NCBI GenBank assembly: GCA_038373865.1
Contig: JAXGGA010005824.1
Location: 1 to 64,000, forward strand
DNA length: 64,000 nt
Reading direction: 5' to 3'
DNA from: Uloborus plumipes
Taxonomy: Eukaryota > Arthropoda > Arachnida > Araneae > Uloboridae
Positions 61,047-64,000 of the stretch are shown in pieces. Both the position numbers and the translations under genes were made by a program. How positions within the stretch are numbered: the first letter of the stretch is position 1; every line of letters starts with the position of its first letter. The notes below the pieces were generated by a model, which ran no database searches, was not told the origin of the DNA, and worked only from the letters and a program-made list of their open reading frames with translations.

Positions 61047-61890
61047 CTATAAAGTAAAATAAAATTTTCAAATAATGCCTAAATATGTTAATAAGAATCA
61101 AGTGCTAAGCATTGAAGTAACAAAAATTTCAATACATACCTTTCTCAAATAAAAAAAGTCAGGTTATAGAAAGCAATAAAAATTATATAGTTTGTTTTTT
61201 TAAATCATTAATGTATCTAAATATGTAACCTAAACATTTAATTAAATGTTGCAATTGTTTTTTAACATGGAACTTATCTTTGCTTTACTTTCAAAGGGAA
61301 AAAAACTGATCCAATGCATGATTAAGAGAAACAATGTCCCACAGAAAGACTTGTATATGCTTCAGATTTTTGTTTCTTAAATCATTTAAGTAAGAAAATC
61401 AAGAGCAAGAAAAAATTGATTTGAAAGGAACATGGTCATCATTTTTTTTCCCCTCATTCAGATGGTCTTCTAGGTGCCATCATGATGCCCACATTAAAAA
61501 TTTCTTATTTCTAACACTAATGTAATACCCATTATAAATAATTTTATAATGCAGTAGTTTAGTTATAACAAAATTTGTAAAAAAAAATGGCCTGTATTTA
61601 ATGCTTCCATATTTGTCAATCTAATATTCACTACCAAACAAAGGAAAAGTACATCTGATTAAAATTCTAAAAACAAAGTTACAATTAGGAAATTTTATAA
61701 CATACAGCTATAGTTTTAACTGTTTTGTTAAAAAAAATAGTACTCAGCGCAAAAAAAAAAGAGATAGAATCGCATTTGTTCTTATGAATTATATTTAAAG
61801 AAATGAAAACTTTTACTATTTCATTGCATAACGAGAATATAGTAAGCCGCACCAAAAATAATAGGATGCAATGCAAATAGAAAACAAATA

Positions 61891-62068
61891 CTGTCGTCCC
61901 CGCTTAATCGGGTAACGGATAAACAAATCAAATACCCCGCTTATACGAATAAAATATCTTGGAACTAATGCCATAGACGTTGTTAAACATCCCCGCTTAA
62001 TCGAATACCCAGTTGAATCGAATAATAATTCTTGGAACTGACAGTATTCGTTTAAGCGGAGCCGACAG
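61891..62068. mobile_element. pogo/Tc1-type MITE, copy 2 (CTGTCGTCCCCGC ends)
   Basis: A 178-bp element with TA on both sides and ends CTGTCGTCCCCGCTTAA / TTTAAGCGGAGCCGACAG. It is inverted relative to 1187-1341, sharing CGAATACTGTC, TTCCAAGAA and GATTAAGCGGGGAT. It lies in an intron of the aftiphilin-like gene. Confidence 0.88.
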
Positions 62069-63021
62069 TATTTTCTAGCTGCAAGGAATCATCTTTAACC
62101 CATGATAGGAAATTTACAATTATTGTAATGGAGTTTCCGACTCCATTCTGTTAGTCCAAACAGAAAAACTACCAAACTTATGCTTAAATTTCATACATAT
62201 TTGGGCCTTATATTGTTATTCAGTAAACTACAGTGGACAAAAAGGTTATTATTTACACAAGAAGCATTTACAAGTGTTTCTAATTTTTATACTGTTATAA
62301 AACTCTATTGTTAATAGCAGTAATGTAATGGTAGTTTATATTACTCTGTACATTTTTACACGTGTTCTTGAATGCACAATGCCATAATATGTAACTGGTC
62401 TAAAATATGTTGAAATATACACAACATTTTAAACATAGATTTTTTTAATTATTAAATGATCAAGGAAGTTAGCTATTTAGGAGGAATAATGTTCATTAGT
62501 TACAACTTTTTTAATTCAGTTTTTGCATAAAATCTGTTTAGAATACCCAAAAAATGTCTTACATAGATCAAAATCAAAGCAAAAGGATTATTAATAGAGT
62601 CTGCATTTTCAAAAACAAAATTTTGAAAAAAAAAATCCAAAGAGAAAATAAAAAACCAATGGAGTGTATAAAATTTTGACCCTTTATTCAAATTTTTAGT
62701 AAAAAACAATTAAACACAAAATAGCACCTTGCTAGACAGGGTAATCCTAAGGTGTCATGGTGATCAGAGGTAATGCAATAGGTAGGAGAAAGTTGTAGAA
62801 TTTCAAAAGTGTATATTATAATTACTATTTATTAAAAAAGAATTCCTGTAAAATTACTACTGTGTACAATTGGTTATGTTGATCACGCAGAGACAAGTCT
62901 TATTTTAAAAAATAGTATTGCACATTAACACTAACACTACAGGGCACAATAAAGGATAAGACACACAATTCACCAAAATTTACTAGTAAAAATTAACAAA
63001 AAATGAGTATAAAGTGCTTAC

Positions 63022-63136
63022 AATACTATGATAATCCACATTTACAGAGCGTAGAAGTTGCTGGAAAGATTGAGAAACACCCCATTGAAATCGTGCACTG
63101 GGAGTAGGTTCTACTTCATGTAGCTTCTCCCATAAT
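63022..63136 (-). CDS. AFTPH: Aftiphilin-like protein, LWEKLHEVE exon
   Basis: The - strand exon reads LWEKLHEVEPTPSARFQWGV, then SQSFQQLLRSVNVDYHSI, and ends in phase 0 at ATT/GTAAGC. Family members have LWxxLxDxExTPALRYQW with the same spacing, so this is the start of the aftiphilin clathrin-binding block. The acceptor is best placed at CACAG, with the exon starting at 63136. A TTTAAG six bases upstream is an alternative that would add two residues. With the CACAG choice, an earlier exon ending in phase 2 is needed. Confidence 0.92.
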
Positions 63137-63610
63137 CTGTGACTTAAAGAAAAATAACTATATATGTAAAATATTCAAATGTGTTAATCAAGCTATAATT
63201 AAAATTTTTTTCAGATATCTGTAAGATTTCAAAAATGATCTACAATCTACTCTACATACTTACATTTTAAAATGCTTATTAAATTAATTTTTAAAAAATC
63301 CATTCAAAATATGCATTTGACAAAAAAAACATAACTTCTATGAAAATAAAGGGGACTTATAACTAGGAAAAAAGGTTCGGATCAATTTAAATTAGGTGTA
63401 AAATGATAAAAACTTTAAGATATATAGAACACAGTTTAAAATTAGGAACTTTAAAAAAATAAGGAATTAAAAAACAATTAGGACAACTCTGACGCAGATC
63501 ATATGCTGAAAAATATTATTTGGATTAAATAACTGAGGTGGGGGAAAAGTAATTAAATTTAGTGATGTACCAAGTACTTGGTAAATACTAAAATTTGATC
63601 AGATACTCAC

Positions 63611-63673
63611 GAACAAGATGACGAAATGTTTGAAAAATTTACAATAGCTTTATTCATAAAATACAACTGCATT
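63611..63673 (-). CDS. Possible small upstream exon of the aftiphilin-like gene
   Basis: On the - strand, TATATAG is followed by 63 nt with no stop and then TC/GTGAGT. Both ends are phase 2, matching what the exon at 63022-63136 requires. The reading would be MQLYFMNKAIVNFSNISSSC followed by the shared Ser codon. I do not recognise these residues, and an AATAAA lies inside the segment, so this is a phase-compatible candidate only. Confidence 0.25.
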
Positions 63674-64000
63674 CTATATAGGAGTTTAAAGCAACATCTC
63701 CACTAGTAAAATCATCACAGGGTAGAAGTTAGTAATGGTCTATCTTTCTACATAGCAAATGTACATTTATGTGTAACTATATTTTTTATATCACACATTA
63801 GTCTGTTAAATTCACCTTTGGCCAGGAATAGTTCACGTGATTTCTAAGATCAATATTCATGGACTGATAACAATAAAATTTAAACCATTTTCCAATTTAT
63901 TTTAAATCATTTGAAAATGTGGATTGCGACTTTTTTAAATCACTGTTTTGCAGATTCACATTTTTGGCAGTGATAACATAAAATTAGGTCATTTTAACAA

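Larger units (their letters stand above)
62069..64000. other. Aftiphilin-like gene introns, unassigned parts
   Basis: Besides the exon at 63022-63136 and the candidate at 63611-63673, I see only AT-rich intron sequence up to the end of the window. Confidence 0.5.

Overview
This is nuclear DNA from an animal, most likely an arthropod and quite possibly a chelicerate such as a spider. It is strongly AT-rich, its coding exons are short and separated by introns of 0.8-7.5 kb with GT-AG borders, and old DNA transposons are dense. The phylum rests on the two recognisable genes and the style of the repeats, so the lineage is inference. Nothing bacterial, viral or CRISPR-like is present.

Two genes are supported, facing each other tail to tail. 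On the + strand, exons from 9777 to 38791 encode the heat shock transcription factor (HSF): most of the DNA-binding domain (9777-9885, 12403-12527), the HR-A/B trimerisation coiled coil (18723-18923, 19763-19924), a Ser/Thr-rich region (22093-22343), a very large exon with a degenerate Met-Asn-Glu-rich repeat (29799-30805), and three small C-terminal exons (31830-31917, 35651-35698, 38786-38791). The exon for the N-terminus of the DNA-binding domain was not found. All splice phases agree, except that the large exon needs a one-base frame change between 30249 and 30279. On the - strand, exons from 63136 down to 56255 encode the C-terminal half of an aftiphilin-like clathrin/AP adaptor accessory protein. 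Its upstream exons lie beyond the window end.

Most of the remaining sequence is introns and intergenic DNA full of non-autonomous transposons, many with exact target-site duplications. They include hAT-type elements (8-bp duplications), pogo/Tigger and Tc1/mariner types (TA), a piggyBac-type element (TTAA) and a PIF/Harbinger-like element (TAA). There are also a 146-147 bp tandem satellite (53.5-54.4 kb), a ~130-bp repeat array (5.6-7.5 kb), a ~150-180 bp G-rich repeat array (9.0-9.65 kb), several inverted repeats and palindromes, and many long poly(C)/poly(G) tracts. HSF intron 7 (31.9-35.6 kb) holds a nest of at least four elements.

The two genes are not known to work together: HSF is the nuclear regulator of the heat-shock response and aftiphilin works in clathrin-coated vesicle traffic. 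I found no convincing new multi-gene system. The most novel items are the Met-Asn-Glu repeat and frame break inside HSF, an inverted repeat that gives a clean empty site for a piggyBac-type insertion, and a composite insertion bounded by 17-bp direct repeats.
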